Source: JBPOIC01 sp052034865
Lineage (GTDB): Bacteria; UBA10199; JADFYH01
Assembly: GCA_052034865.1 (NCBI GenBank)
Contig: JBPOIC010000059.1
Coordinates: 1 to 39,962, forward strand
Reading direction: 5' to 3'
DNA length: 39,962 bases
Of the stretch, positions 16,142 through 23,795 are shown piece after piece. Made by a program: the position numbers and the translations under genes. Under the pieces are notes generated by a model. The model ran no database searches, had not been told where the DNA came from, and saw nothing but the letters and a program-made list of their open reading frames with translations. Each line of letters opens with the position of its first letter. Within the stretch, counting starts at the first letter, position 1.

Positions 16142-17044
16142 ATGCCCATCCCCGATTATCAAGCTCTAATGTTGCCGTTACTGAAGATTACGGCTGATCA
16201 AAAACCCCACAAACTGAGTGAAGTAGTAGAAAGGTTAACCGTTGAGTTTAACCTGACGCCTGAAGAGTGCTCTCAACTTCTACCCAGTGGGGCTTCTACC
16301 CTTATCAAAAGTCGAGTGGGTTGGGCACGTAGTTACCTCAAGCAAGCTGGCCTGATTGAGTACCCTCAGCGTGGCTTCTTTTCTATTACCTCTAAAGGCT
16401 TAGAAATTCTGAAGACCAATGTCGAACGTATTGATGTAAAGTACCTCACGCAATTTTTAGAATTTAGAGATTTTCTAAATCGGACCAGGGTCAGAGAAGA
16501 GGGTGCTGAGGTGGATAGCATCTCAATGACACCATTAGAGCAAATAGAAAGAGCTTATGAGCAGCTCCAAACTTCTTTGGCAGAAGATCTTTTGCAGAAA
16601 GTAAAAGCGGCCTCTCCAGCCTTCTTTGAACGCCTTGTAGTAGATGTCCTACTGGCGATGGGATACGGAGGATCGCTTAAGGATGCGGCTCGGGTCATTG
16701 GAAAAAGCGGGGACGGTGGAATTGATGGAATCATTAAGCAAGACAAACTCGGCCTTGATGTAATTTACGTTCAGGCAAAGCGTTGGGAGGCTACAGTTGG
16801 ACGGCCTGAAATTCAAAAATTTGTTGGAGCTTTGCAGGGAGTTCGTGCACGAAAGGGTGTGTTTATTACGACGTCCAATTTTTCGTCCGAAGCTCGAGAT
16901 TACGTCAAAAACTTGGATGTAAAAGTTGTTTTAATCGATGGCCTGCTTTTAACTGATCTGATGATTGAAAATAATGTCGCGGTGTCCGTTCAACGGCGAT
17001 TAGATATAAGGAAAATGGATGAAGATTATTTTACGGAAGAGTAG
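16142..17044 (+). CDS. mrr: Mrr-type restriction endonuclease
   Basis: 300 residues, the length of E. coli Mrr, a type IV enzyme that cuts methylated DNA. The N-terminal winged-helix domain (about 1-95, IPDYQALMLPLLKI at the start) is followed by a PD-(D/E)xK domain: Glu163 (FFERLV), GDGGIDG with Asp195, and QAKRW with Gln211 and Lys213, where Gln replaces the usual Glu as in Mrr. AAGGA lies a suitable distance before ATG 16142. It follows hsdR by 51 bp on the same strand and is the last gene before attR. Its site preference must be compatible with the island's own HsdM methylation. Confidence 0.93.
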   Translation: MPIPDYQALMLPLLKITADQKPHKLSEVVERLTVEFNLTPEECSQLLPSGASTLIKSRVGWARSYLKQAGLIEYPQRGFFSITSKGLEILKTNVERIDVKYLTQFLEFRDFLNRTRVREEGAEVDSISMTPLEQIERAYEQLQTSLAEDLLQKVKAASPAFFERLVVDVLLAMGYGGSLKDAARVIGKSGDGGIDGIIKQDKLGLDVIYVQAKRWEATVGRPEIQKFVGALQGVRARKGVFITTSNFSSEARDYVKNLDVKVVLIDGLLLTDLMIENNVAVSVQRRLDIRKMDEDYFTEE

Positions 17045-17059
17045 TCCTTATCCGATTGT

Positions 17060-17078
17060 GGGGGCACAATTGGGGGCA
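17060..17078. repeat. GGGGGCA heptamer pair near attR
   Basis: GGGGGCA at 17060-17066 and 17072-17078, with the same 12-bp period as the pair near attL. It lies about 80 bp inside the right attachment repeat and is a candidate integrase arm site. Confidence 0.6.
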
Positions 17079-17143
17079 TTCCTTTAAAAAGATAGAAAAA
17101 GAGTTCATATCTTTCAATAGAATGCCTCGCCAATATGAACGAC

Positions 17144-17175
17144 ACCCTCCCGTTGTGTTTTGATTTAGTCCCGCC
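17144..17175 (+). repeat. attR direct repeat
   Basis: The right boundary of the island. It repeats the tRNA-Ser end region ACCCTC-CCGT and the perfect 19-bp core at 17157-17175. Identity to attL ends at 17176, where the left copy has C and this copy G. Confidence 0.85.
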
Positions 17176-17316
17176 GCGTGGCCAGACAAGGCAATTGTGC
17201 AGCGGCTTGCTACACAAATACCCTGGTTTCATAACTGTGTTTTAATCGACAAGGTCCACGATTCAAAAATACCCTCCGCTTGAAAACTTTACAAAAGCTT
17301 ATCAGTTTTAGGCTTC

Positions 17317-17907
17317 ATGAAATCCTCTCTTTTTCTTCGGTTTTTTCTTTGTCTTTTTTTCATTTCTTCTGTCGCATACTCTCAGTCCAACCCTGCAAAA
17401 TATCCACCCCTCGTAGAAGGCGCTTATCAGCAAATTGGCCAAACAACGTTATATGACCCGTCCTATGTTTCGCTGGCTTACCCGGGAGGCGATGTGCCGA
17501 TAGAGCGCGGGGTATGTTCGGATGTTGTGGTCCGCGCTTTTCGCAAATCCGGTGTCGACCTTCAGGCTCTCGTCCATGAGGATATGAAAAAACATTTTTC
17601 CGCTTATCCGAATCTTTGGGGACTTAAAGGACCCGACACCAACATTGACCACCGTCGTGTTCCGAATCTGATGACCTATTTAAAAAGGATGGGGAAAGAG
17701 CTTCCGATCACTCAGGAGGCAAAGGACTATCAACCCGGGGACATCGTTGTTTGGCGGCTTCCCAACGGATTATTGCACACCGGTATTGTCATTTCGGAAA
17801 AAGCAGAGGGAGGATCACGTCCGCTGATCATTCATAATATTGGAGTTGGAGCACAAAAAGAAGATGTCCTGTTTGAATTCGAAATCAAAGGACACTATCG
17901 ATATTAA
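17317..17907 (+). CDS. DUF1287 exported NlpC/P60-like protein
   Basis: 196 residues with an N-terminal signal peptide (basic start, hydrophobic FLRFFLCLFFISSVAYS, cleavage near residue 22). The mature part fits DUF1287: YVSLAYPGGDVP, RGVCSDVVVRAFR with the likely nucleophile Cys, DHRRVPNL, YQPGDIVVWRLPNG, LHTGIVIS with the likely catalytic His, and IHNIG. The Cys-His arrangement places it in the NlpC/P60-like peptidase superfamily, acting in the periplasm on peptidoglycan or peptides; its substrate is unknown. It is the first gene outside the island and converges with cysA. Confidence 0.85.
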   Translation: MKSSLFLRFFLCLFFISSVAYSQSNPAKYPPLVEGAYQQIGQTTLYDPSYVSLAYPGGDVPIERGVCSDVVVRAFRKSGVDLQALVHEDMKKHFSAYPNLWGLKGPDTNIDHRRVPNLMTYLKRMGKELPITQEAKDYQPGDIVVWRLPNGLLHTGIVISEKAEGGSRPLIIHNIGVGAQKEDVLFEFEIKGHYRY

Positions 17908-17965
17908 GTCAGGAAGGATCCACGCAAATTGGACTCACAAAAAATCCGTCTCAATACCAAAGAGC

Positions 17966-19015
17966 TCATCCTCGTGGAAAAAGATGGGCATTGGTAATGG
18001 AAACATAAACCGATTTCCCTACCGTAAACTGACTTTGATCGGCAATCCCTTTGGGAACATGGGCCGTAAGAGAGAAACCTTCTCCGACCTCAATTTCAAA
18101 AGCCTCCGTCGCCCCCATGAACTGGATCGAGCGAATCTGCCCGAGCACCTGGTTGCGTTCTTCAAAATCATGGTGTGAGCTCACATACACATCACTCGGG
18201 CGAAAAAGAACGCACACTTTTTTGGCGGATCTCAAATCGTTCGTAACCGAAAACCGGAAAGGACCCCATTTGACAGAGCCCTGCTGAACTTCTCCTTCCA
18301 CCCGATTGGTTTCTCCCACAAACTGGGCGACAAACTCCGTCGCCGGTTTATTAAAAACTTCAGAAGGACTGGCTTCCTGCTCCACTTTTCCACGGTGCAT
18401 CACCAGAATTTTATCGGAAAGCTCAAAGGCTTCTTCCTGATCATGGGTCACAAGCAAAGTCGTCAGATGAATGCGGTCATGAAGTTTTTTAAGCCAGGAT
18501 CTTAAGTCTTTTCGCAAGCGCGTATCGAGTGCACCAAAGGGTTCATCAAGCAACAAGAGCCCAGGCTGAGGAGCCAGTGCCCTGGCGAGCGCCACGCGTT
18601 GACGCTGACCGCCCGAAAGTTGTGAAGGCATGCGTTTTCCCAATCCTTCCAAGCCTACCAGCTCCAAAAGCTCTTGCGCTCTTTGCTGGCGAACGGATTT
18701 TTTCTCTCCCCGCACTTTTAATCCAAAAGCAATATTTTCAAGCAGATTCATGTGACGAAAAAGGGCGTAATGCTGAAAAACAAAACCGACTTTGCGCTCT
18801 TGAACTGGCACCTGAGTGACATCTTCACGGTTGATCTCGATTGTTCCATCCGTAGGATTTTCAAGACCCGCAATACAGCGCAACACCGTTGATTTGCCCG
18901 AACCCGAAGGCCCCAACAACGTGACAAATTCCCCTTTTTGAACGGAGAAAGAAACATCGTCGACGGCCGAAAAGCCGTTGAAGCACTTCTGAAGATTTCG
19001 AACATGAATGCTCAT
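17966..19015 (-). CDS. cysA: Sulfate/thiosulfate ABC importer ATPase
   Basis: Energises sulfate or thiosulfate uptake on the inner face of the membrane. The start is placed at ATG 19015, behind AAAGGTG; a GTG two codons upstream is the alternative. Motifs are complete: Walker A GPSGSGKST, Q-loop FVFQHYALF, signature LSGGQRQRVALARAL, Walker B LLLLDEPFGALD, and the switch His in LLVTHDQEEA. After about residue 235 there is a C-terminal regulatory beta domain (RVEGEV…KVCVLFRPSDV), as in CysA and PotA. It is the last gene of the porin-sbp-cysT-cysW-cysA operon, 43 bp after cysW. Confidence 0.93.
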   Translation of the reverse strand: MSIHVRNLQKCFNGFSAVDDVSFSVQKGEFVTLLGPSGSGKSTVLRCIAGLENPTDGTIEINREDVTQVPVQERKVGFVFQHYALFRHMNLLENIAFGLKVRGEKKSVRQQRAQELLELVGLEGLGKRMPSQLSGGQRQRVALARALAPQPGLLLLDEPFGALDTRLRKDLRSWLKKLHDRIHLTTLLVTHDQEEAFELSDKILVMHRGKVEQEASPSEVFNKPATEFVAQFVGETNRVEGEVQQGSVKWGPFRFSVTNDLRSAKKVCVLFRPSDVYVSSHHDFEERNQVLGQIRSIQFMGATEAFEIEVGEGFSLTAHVPKGIADQSQFTVGKSVYVSITNAHLFPRG

Positions 19016-19058
19016 AAACACCTTTGGGTTTCTGCGGAGGATACAAACACTATTTCTA

Positions 19059-19952
19059 TCAGTTGGTGCGCGTTGCCACCTCAGTCAAAGCCTGAGGGAC
19101 CAACACTTCTTCACTGACAAGCCCTTGACGGGCCCGCCATTCGACAAACGTTTTAAGCAAGAGCGTCACCAGAGCCAAAACGGCCAAAAGCGAGGCGACG
19201 GCAAAGGCACCGACAAAATCAAAATCGCCGTAGAGGTTTTCCACATGAAGCGGCATGGTATTGGTTAGCCCTCGAATATGACCCGAGACGACAGACACGG
19301 CACCAAATTCTCCCATCGCCCTCGCATTGCACAAGATCACCCCGTACAAAATTCCCCATTTGATATTGGGCAATGTGACATAAAAAAAGGTCTGCCAACC
19401 ACTGGCGCCCAAGGTAAGCGCGGCTTCTTCTTCATCGGTTCCCTGCGATTGCATCAGAGGAATGAGTTCGCGCGCAACGAATGGAAAGGTAATAAACAAG
19501 GTCGCGAGGATAATCCCTGAGACATTAAAAATGATTTTGATATCGTGGGCCCTAAGCCAGGGCCCTAACAAACCGTTGGCACCAAATAAAAGAACGAAAA
19601 TCAGGCCGGATACCACAGGAGAAACACTGAAGGGAAGATCGATCAAGGTTATCAAAAGGCGTTTACCCGCAAAATCAAACTTGGAGATGACCCAGGCAGC
19701 CGCCACCCCAAAAACCAGATTGAGAGGAACCGAAACAGCCGCCACCAGAAGCGTCAGACGCACCGCCGAGAGGGCATCGGGCTCACGAATCGCCAGTAGA
19801 TAGGTCTCCCATCCTTTTTTAAGGGCCTCCGAAAATACAGCTACAAGCGGGATGATCAACACAAATCCCATTAACACTAAAGCTATGAGAATGAGCAGAA
19901 GGCGTACTGGCCAGGTTTCGCTCGTCGTGGATTTTGAGAAAAATGATCTCAT
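19059..19952 (-). CDS. cysW: Sulfate ABC importer permease CysW
   Basis: An integral inner-membrane permease with six predicted spans; with CysT it forms the sulfate channel. The EAA loop reads EEEAALTLGASGWQTFFYV (about residues 180-200), the contact site for CysA. The start is taken at ATG 19952 because it overlaps the cysT stop (ATGA) and has AGGGAG upstream, giving 297 residues, close to the usual CysW length; a longer frame from 19985 would overlap cysT further. The YGDFDFVGAFAVASLLA segment near the end is typical of CysW. Confidence 0.92.
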   Translation of the reverse strand: MRSFFSKSTTSETWPVRLLLILIALVLMGFVLIIPLVAVFSEALKKGWETYLLAIREPDALSAVRLTLLVAAVSVPLNLVFGVAAAWVISKFDFAGKRLLITLIDLPFSVSPVVSGLIFVLLFGANGLLGPWLRAHDIKIIFNVSGIILATLFITFPFVARELIPLMQSQGTDEEEAALTLGASGWQTFFYVTLPNIKWGILYGVILCNARAMGEFGAVSVVSGHIRGLTNTMPLHVENLYGDFDFVGAFAVASLLAVLALVTLLLKTFVEWRARQGLVSEEVLVPQALTEVATRTN

Positions 19953-20791
19953 GCCCTTTCTCCCTGCTGACGCCTTTGAATCCAACCCTGTAAAAAGTTG
20001 ATAATTAAGAGAAGGATAAAAGAAATGATAAGCATCACCGAGGCAATCGCGGTGGCGCCAGCATAGTCGTATTGTTCGAGTTTTGAGATAATCAGCAAAG
20101 AGGTGACTTCAGTTTTCAAAGGCATGTTGCTGGAGATAAAAATCACCGAGCCGTATTCACCCAAAGCACGGGCAAAAGCCAAGGTAAAACCTGCAAGCAA
20201 GGAGGGCAACAAGGCGGGAAAAATCACATGGATAAAGACCTGCAAGCGGCTCGCGCCCAGTGAAGCAGCCGCTTCTTCCATGTCAGCGTCCAAATCTTCC
20301 AAAACCGGTTGCACAGTCCGAACAACAAAAGGAAAGCCAATAAAAAGCAGCGCGAGGGTAATACCATAGGGTGTAAGAGCGATTTTGATCCCGTGAGGTT
20401 CCAGAATCTTTCCCATCCAGCCATTGGAGGAATAGATCGACGTGAGGGCAATACCTGCCACAGCGGTGGGAAGGGCAAAGGGAAGATCGACCAGCATATC
20501 CACGATTTTTTTCCCGGGAAAGCTATAGCGCACTAAAACCCAGGCAATTAAAAATCCCAGGATTGTGTTAAGAGACGCTGCGACAAAGGAGGCGCCAAAA
20601 GTGAGGCGGTAGGAAGCTAAAACTCTAGGAGAAAAGGCCGCTTCAAAAAAGGCTGCGCTCCCCATTGCGGAACTTTTGAGAAGAAGCATGGAGATGGGAA
20701 TGAGAACGACCAGGCCTAAATAAAACAGGGAATACCCCAAGGTCAGTCCAAATCCGGGAAGCACGCTTTTTTGTTTTAGAAGCAGACGCAT
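19949..20791 (-). CDS. cysT: Sulfate ABC importer permease CysT (CysU)
   Basis: 280 residues from Met at 20791, the usual length (E. coli CysU has 277). An in-frame start at 20857 adds 22 residues that are atypical of the family. The ribosome site is weak at both. It has six membrane spans, the family segment LPFALPTAVAGIALTSIY, the EAA loop EEAAASLGASRLQVFIHV, and ARALGEYGSVIFISSNMP. It pairs with CysW and is fed by the binding protein encoded upstream. Translation of cysW is coupled to its stop. Confidence 0.92.
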   Translation of the reverse strand: MRLLLKQKSVLPGFGLTLGYSLFYLGLVVLIPISMLLLKSSAMGSAAFFEAAFSPRVLASYRLTFGASFVAASLNTILGFLIAWVLVRYSFPGKKIVDMLVDLPFALPTAVAGIALTSIYSSNGWMGKILEPHGIKIALTPYGITLALLFIGFPFVVRTVQPVLEDLDADMEEAAASLGASRLQVFIHVIFPALLPSLLAGFTLAFARALGEYGSVIFISSNMPLKTEVTSLLIISKLEQYDYAGATAIASVMLIISFILLLIINFLQGWIQRRQQGERA

Positions 20792-20893
20792 ACAATACAA
20801 TCTGGCTTTTGAAGTGAGAAGTTGAATCAAAAAAATCAGCGAAACTAAACTTCTCACTCCAAAACCCCAGCTGGATCAAGGCCAAAATCACAT

Positions 20894-21910
20894 TTATCTT
20901 GCCGTCTGATAAATCTGATCGAAGGTCCCACCATCGGCAAAATGGGTTTTTTGTGCTTTCGCCCATCCACCAAAAACCTCATCGATCGTGAACAGATTGA
21001 GTTTTGGAAAACTGTTCGCATATTTCGCCGCGATCTCAGGCAATCGTGGACGATAATGATGTTTCGCACTGATCTCCTGACCTTCGGGAGTGTAAAGATA
21101 TTCGAGATAGCCTTGGGCAACGACTCGAGTGTTATGGCGATCAACGACCTTATCCACCAACGTTACTGGTGGTTCGGCCAGAATACTCACCGAAGGAATG
21201 ACAATATCAAACTTGTCTTTTCCCAATTGCTCGGTCGCCAAAAACGCCTCGTTTTCCCAAGCGAGCAAGACATCCCCAATCCCACGTTCGGCAAACGTTG
21301 CTGTTGCACCGCGGGCCCCGGAATCCAAAACAGGCACGTTTTTAAAAAGCTGAGAGACGAACTCCTTCGCCTTAGCTTCATCACCACCATTGCTTTTCAG
21401 ACCGTAGCCCCAGGCGGCCAGGTAATTCCAGCGTGCTCCTCCCGAGGTTTTGGGATTGGGGGTAATCACGGAAACACCGGACTTTACCAGATCGGACCAG
21501 TCCTTGATTTGTTTGGGATTTCCTTTACGCACCAAAAAGACGATCGTGGAAGTGTAAGGCGTGCTTTTGTTGGGAAGACGGGTTTGCCAGTTGGAGGGAA
21601 TGAGACCGGATTTTTCAACAATCGCATCGATATCGTAAGCCAGAGCCAACGTGACCACATCGGCCTCCAGTCCATCGATAACAGCTCGAGCCTGTTTTCC
21701 CGAACCGCCGTGAGATTGCTTAATGCTCAAATCCTGACCCGTTTTATTTTTCCAATATTTGGCAAAGGAAGCATTGATCTCCTGATAAAGCTCGCGGGTT
21801 GGATCGTAAGAAACATTGAGCAAGGCGGTTTGAGCCCATGAAATCTGGCTTAAAAAAATACTGAAAACAAAAGCGAAACTGATCCAACGAAACTGTTTTT
21901 TTAAATTCAT
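20894..21910 (-). CDS. sbp: Periplasmic sulfate-binding protein
   Basis: 338 residues. It captures sulfate in the periplasm and delivers it to CysTW. A signal peptide ends after ISWA (residue 26). The mature protein starts with the family signature LLNVSYDPTRELYQEIN and contains KQSHGGSGKQA, DVVTLALAYDID, and SVITPNPKTSGGARWNYLAA, whose residues bind the anion through backbone NH groups. It could also be CysP (thiosulfate); the sequence does not let me separate the two. A ribosome site AAGGAG lies just upstream. It follows the porin gene across an intrinsic terminator at 21922-21952. Confidence 0.93.
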   Translation of the reverse strand: MNLKKQFRWISFAFVFSIFLSQISWAQTALLNVSYDPTRELYQEINASFAKYWKNKTGQDLSIKQSHGGSGKQARAVIDGLEADVVTLALAYDIDAIVEKSGLIPSNWQTRLPNKSTPYTSTIVFLVRKGNPKQIKDWSDLVKSGVSVITPNPKTSGGARWNYLAAWGYGLKSNGGDEAKAKEFVSQLFKNVPVLDSGARGATATFAERGIGDVLLAWENEAFLATEQLGKDKFDIVIPSVSILAEPPVTLVDKVVDRHNTRVVAQGYLEYLYTPEGQEISAKHHYRPRLPEIAAKYANSFPKLNLFTIDEVFGGWAKAQKTHFADGGTFDQIYQTAR

Positions 21911-21921
21911 AAAATCTCCTT

Positions 21922-21952
21922 AAAAAAATTGAAAAGGAGGGGCATCCCCTCC
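21922..21952 (-). terminator. Internal terminator between porin and sbp
   Basis: On the minus strand, GGAGGGG-ATG-CCCCTCC (21936-21952, 7-bp perfect stem, 3-nt loop) is followed by TTTT, three other bases and seven Ts. It lies 13 bp after the porin stop, ahead of sbp. Partial read-through would give more porin than transporter, a common pattern where one component is needed in larger amounts. Confidence 0.75.
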
Positions 21953-21964
21953 GTAGAGAATGAT

Positions 21965-23386
21965 TTAATAGGATAATTGCAGACGTGTGAACAGTGCCTT
22001 TTCCGTAGGGCGATTGCCACCACTGGCACCACCTCGATACAGGGTCTGGTCGTAATTAACTGCCAGTCTTAAGCTCTGATTCAGATACCAAGTCACGCCC
22101 CCGCCAAAGGAAATTGCCTTGCGCACCGATTTGGAAGGATTGGCAAAGTTAGGGAAGGCATTCGGATCAAAAATCGTTTCGCCAAATCTTCCGGCCACTT
22201 CGACGGCTCCCCAACGCCCTTTTTTGGGATTGAACGGATATTTTGGAGTCACGCCTGTATACGCCTTTTTCTCTCCGGTCAGCACATACGAAGCCTCGCC
22301 CTGCCAGCCCTTATGCAAGAGTCGAAGCGGAGTCCCATTGATCGCCACGTTTTGATACGACAGCACATACTCACCCAAAAGACCAAAACCTCCCCAGTAG
22401 TAAAATCCTTGAGGCGATAGTCGGTATCGTTTTCCATTCGAGATGGCCGTCCTGGTTGCATCCGCCGGATCGGACAGATAGCTAAAGATCGTCTGCTGAC
22501 CGATGCTTTTGTATGTGGGAAGATTCGGAGCGCTTGCCGATCCAAACTGGCTGCCATACGAGCCGCCGATCCCTATCCCAAAACCCTTCAAAGGCTCCCA
22601 CTTTGTCTTTTTGAATGGCTCAGAAAAGATTCGACCCGAAACGTCTTTGCCATCCGACACATCGCCATCACTATTGGCCCCATCATTCACGCCATTGAAA
22701 AGTCCTGCGGCATAGCTCAGCACTCCATCGGCAATCTGACCGTGCACTTGAACTCCCAAATCACGGTTAGGAGTAAGCGTTGCCGCCGGACCCTTTTCAA
22801 TAAAGGTCGCATCAGAGTCTGACTGAAGCTGCACAAGTCCTACCGGCTGCTTGAATTTTCCTACCCGAAACCGAAGCTCTTTGAGCGGATGAATATCTGC
22901 ATACGCATCCTGAATGACGGCCTGCCCTCCTCCAAAATCGGGAATCAGGCGGTAATCGAAGTATTTGAACAGGGTCCCTTCAAAGATCGGGCGGACGCGG
23001 CGCAGCACAAACTGGTTGGCGAACTTATCGCCCGCATCCCCAAGATAAAAGCGCCCATCGGTTTGCAAAAGTCCTTTAATTTTTAAGCTAAAATCACCAC
23101 TACCCGATTTGATCGAAAAACCGTCTTTGCCGGCGGACACCACAGTGGCTTCTTTGGCCTTTTCCTTTTCTTTCTCGGCTAACTTCTCTTGCTCGACTTC
23201 GAACTTGCGCTCCAAAATCTTCTGATTCTTCTCGAGCTGATCGATTTTATTTTGAAGGGAATGAATCTGCAAAGGCCCAGCAGAGTGAGATGGAGTAGAT
23301 TTGGATTTTGCAAAAACAGGGAATGAAAAAATGGAAAGGGTTGTGGACAAAAAAAGAATAGGAACAACTTTATGGATCTTCTTCAT
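21965..23386 (-). CDS. OprP/OprO-like anion-selective porin
   Basis: 473 residues. A signal peptide (KKIHKVVPILFLSTT…FPVFA, cleavage near 26) is followed by a coiled coil (about 40-75, LQNKIDQLEKNQKILERKF) that may form a periplasmic stalk or trimer helix, then a beta-barrel of the phosphate-selective porin O/P type: FSLKIKGLLQTDGRFYLGD, FVLRRVRPIFEGTLF, DYRLIPDFGG, LRFRVGKFKQPVGL, and an aromatic C-terminus (LQLSY). Being first gene of a sulfate uptake operon, it probably passes sulfate across the outer membrane; this is inference from context. GGAGGAGA precedes ATG 23386. Confidence 0.88.
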   Translation of the reverse strand: MKKIHKVVPILFLSTTLSIFSFPVFAKSKSTPSHSAGPLQIHSLQNKIDQLEKNQKILERKFEVEQEKLAEKEKEKAKEATVVSAGKDGFSIKSGSGDFSLKIKGLLQTDGRFYLGDAGDKFANQFVLRRVRPIFEGTLFKYFDYRLIPDFGGGQAVIQDAYADIHPLKELRFRVGKFKQPVGLVQLQSDSDATFIEKGPAATLTPNRDLGVQVHGQIADGVLSYAAGLFNGVNDGANSDGDVSDGKDVSGRIFSEPFKKTKWEPLKGFGIGIGGSYGSQFGSASAPNLPTYKSIGQQTIFSYLSDPADATRTAISNGKRYRLSPQGFYYWGGFGLLGEYVLSYQNVAINGTPLRLLHKGWQGEASYVLTGEKKAYTGVTPKYPFNPKKGRWGAVEVAGRFGETIFDPNAFPNFANPSKSVRKAISFGGGVTWYLNQSLRLAVNYDQTLYRGGASGGNRPTEKALFTRLQLSY

Positions 23387-23423
23387 AAGATCTCCTCCGA
23401 GTGAGTTTGAATTTAATCAGGAT

Positions 23424-23511
23424 AAAAAAACGCCGGCCACACGGGGAGATTTTCTAAGCAGCAATTGTAAAGGATTGAATTCTTAAGAAGAGATCCTCCT
23501 GTGCCGCCGGC
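23424..23511 (-). terminator. Attenuator terminator in the leader of the sulfate operon
   Basis: On the minus strand, GCCGGCGGCAC (23511-23501) pairs with GTGTGGCCGGC (23442-23432) with one mismatch and one G-U pair, followed by G and seven Ts (23430-23424). The pairing extends inwards through AGGAGGAT against ATCTCCCC, giving a long imperfect stem that encloses about 42 nt. The 5' arm begins at the last base of the leader-peptide stop codon. The 10-nt run TGTGCTGCTG, formed by the first Cys codons, can instead pair with CGGCGGCACA of that arm, an alternative structure. This geometry is what a translation-controlled attenuator needs. Confidence 0.7.
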
Positions 23512-23588
23512 TAAATACACCGACAACAACAGCAGCACATGAGGGTGCTGTGCGAGGAAAAACCAGGATGGGTAAGGGTAAGATGCAT
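23511..23588 (-). CDS. Poly-cysteine leader peptide of the sulfate operon
   Basis: A short ORF with five consecutive Cys codons (TGC TGC TGT TGT TGT), then CGG TGT ATT TAG. From the inner ATG (23540) the peptide is MCCCCCRCI; an in-frame ATG at 23588 would give 25 residues with the same end. Neither start has a strong ribosome site, which is the main weakness. The stop codon abuts the terminator arm, so a ribosome stalled on Cys codons for lack of Cys-tRNA would cover it and allow transcription into the sulfate genes. Poly-Cys leader ORFs that act as cysteine-responsive attenuators are known from mycobacteria; here the context is a Gram-negative operon with an intrinsic terminator. Confidence 0.7.
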   Translation of the reverse strand: MHLTLTHPGFSSHSTLMCCCCCRCI

Positions 23589-23627
23589 AAGTGATTTATC
23601 GAAGAATCGATGAAAACGTTAAGCGAA

Positions 23628-23654
23628 GTTCTACAATGAAGAGCAAGAAGTCAA
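23628..23654 (-). promoter_or_regulatory. Candidate promoter of the sulfate operon
   Basis: Minus-strand TTGACT (23654-23649) and TAGAAC (23633-23628) with a 15-bp spacer, upstream of the poly-Cys leader. The -35 is good; the -10 and spacing are only fair. An AT-rich stretch lies just upstream. Confidence 0.35.
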
Positions 23655-23732
23655 ATAAAATTTTCTTTTTACAAAGAGGGTTTTAAATGAAATCGCTTCA
23701 TTCAGAATCAGGTGGAACTTCTTAAAAAAACG

Positions 23733-23769
23733 AAAAACCCCTGTTGGCAGAAACCAAAAGGGGTTTTTT
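23733..23769 (-). terminator. Bidirectional terminator after the fadN-like gene
   Basis: AAAAACCCCT (23733-23742) pairs with AGGGGTTTTT (23759-23768) around a 16-nt loop, with A and T runs outside on both sides. It ends the beta-oxidation operon transcribed on the minus strand. Confidence 0.75.
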
Positions 23770-23795
23770 AAAAAATCGACGGACAAACAGTAAAC

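Noticed and set aside
20942..21841. A 299-codon plus-strand open frame opposite sbp
   Set aside because: It is the mirror of the sulfate-binding gene, has no family resemblance or ribosome site, and the minus-strand gene is certain.
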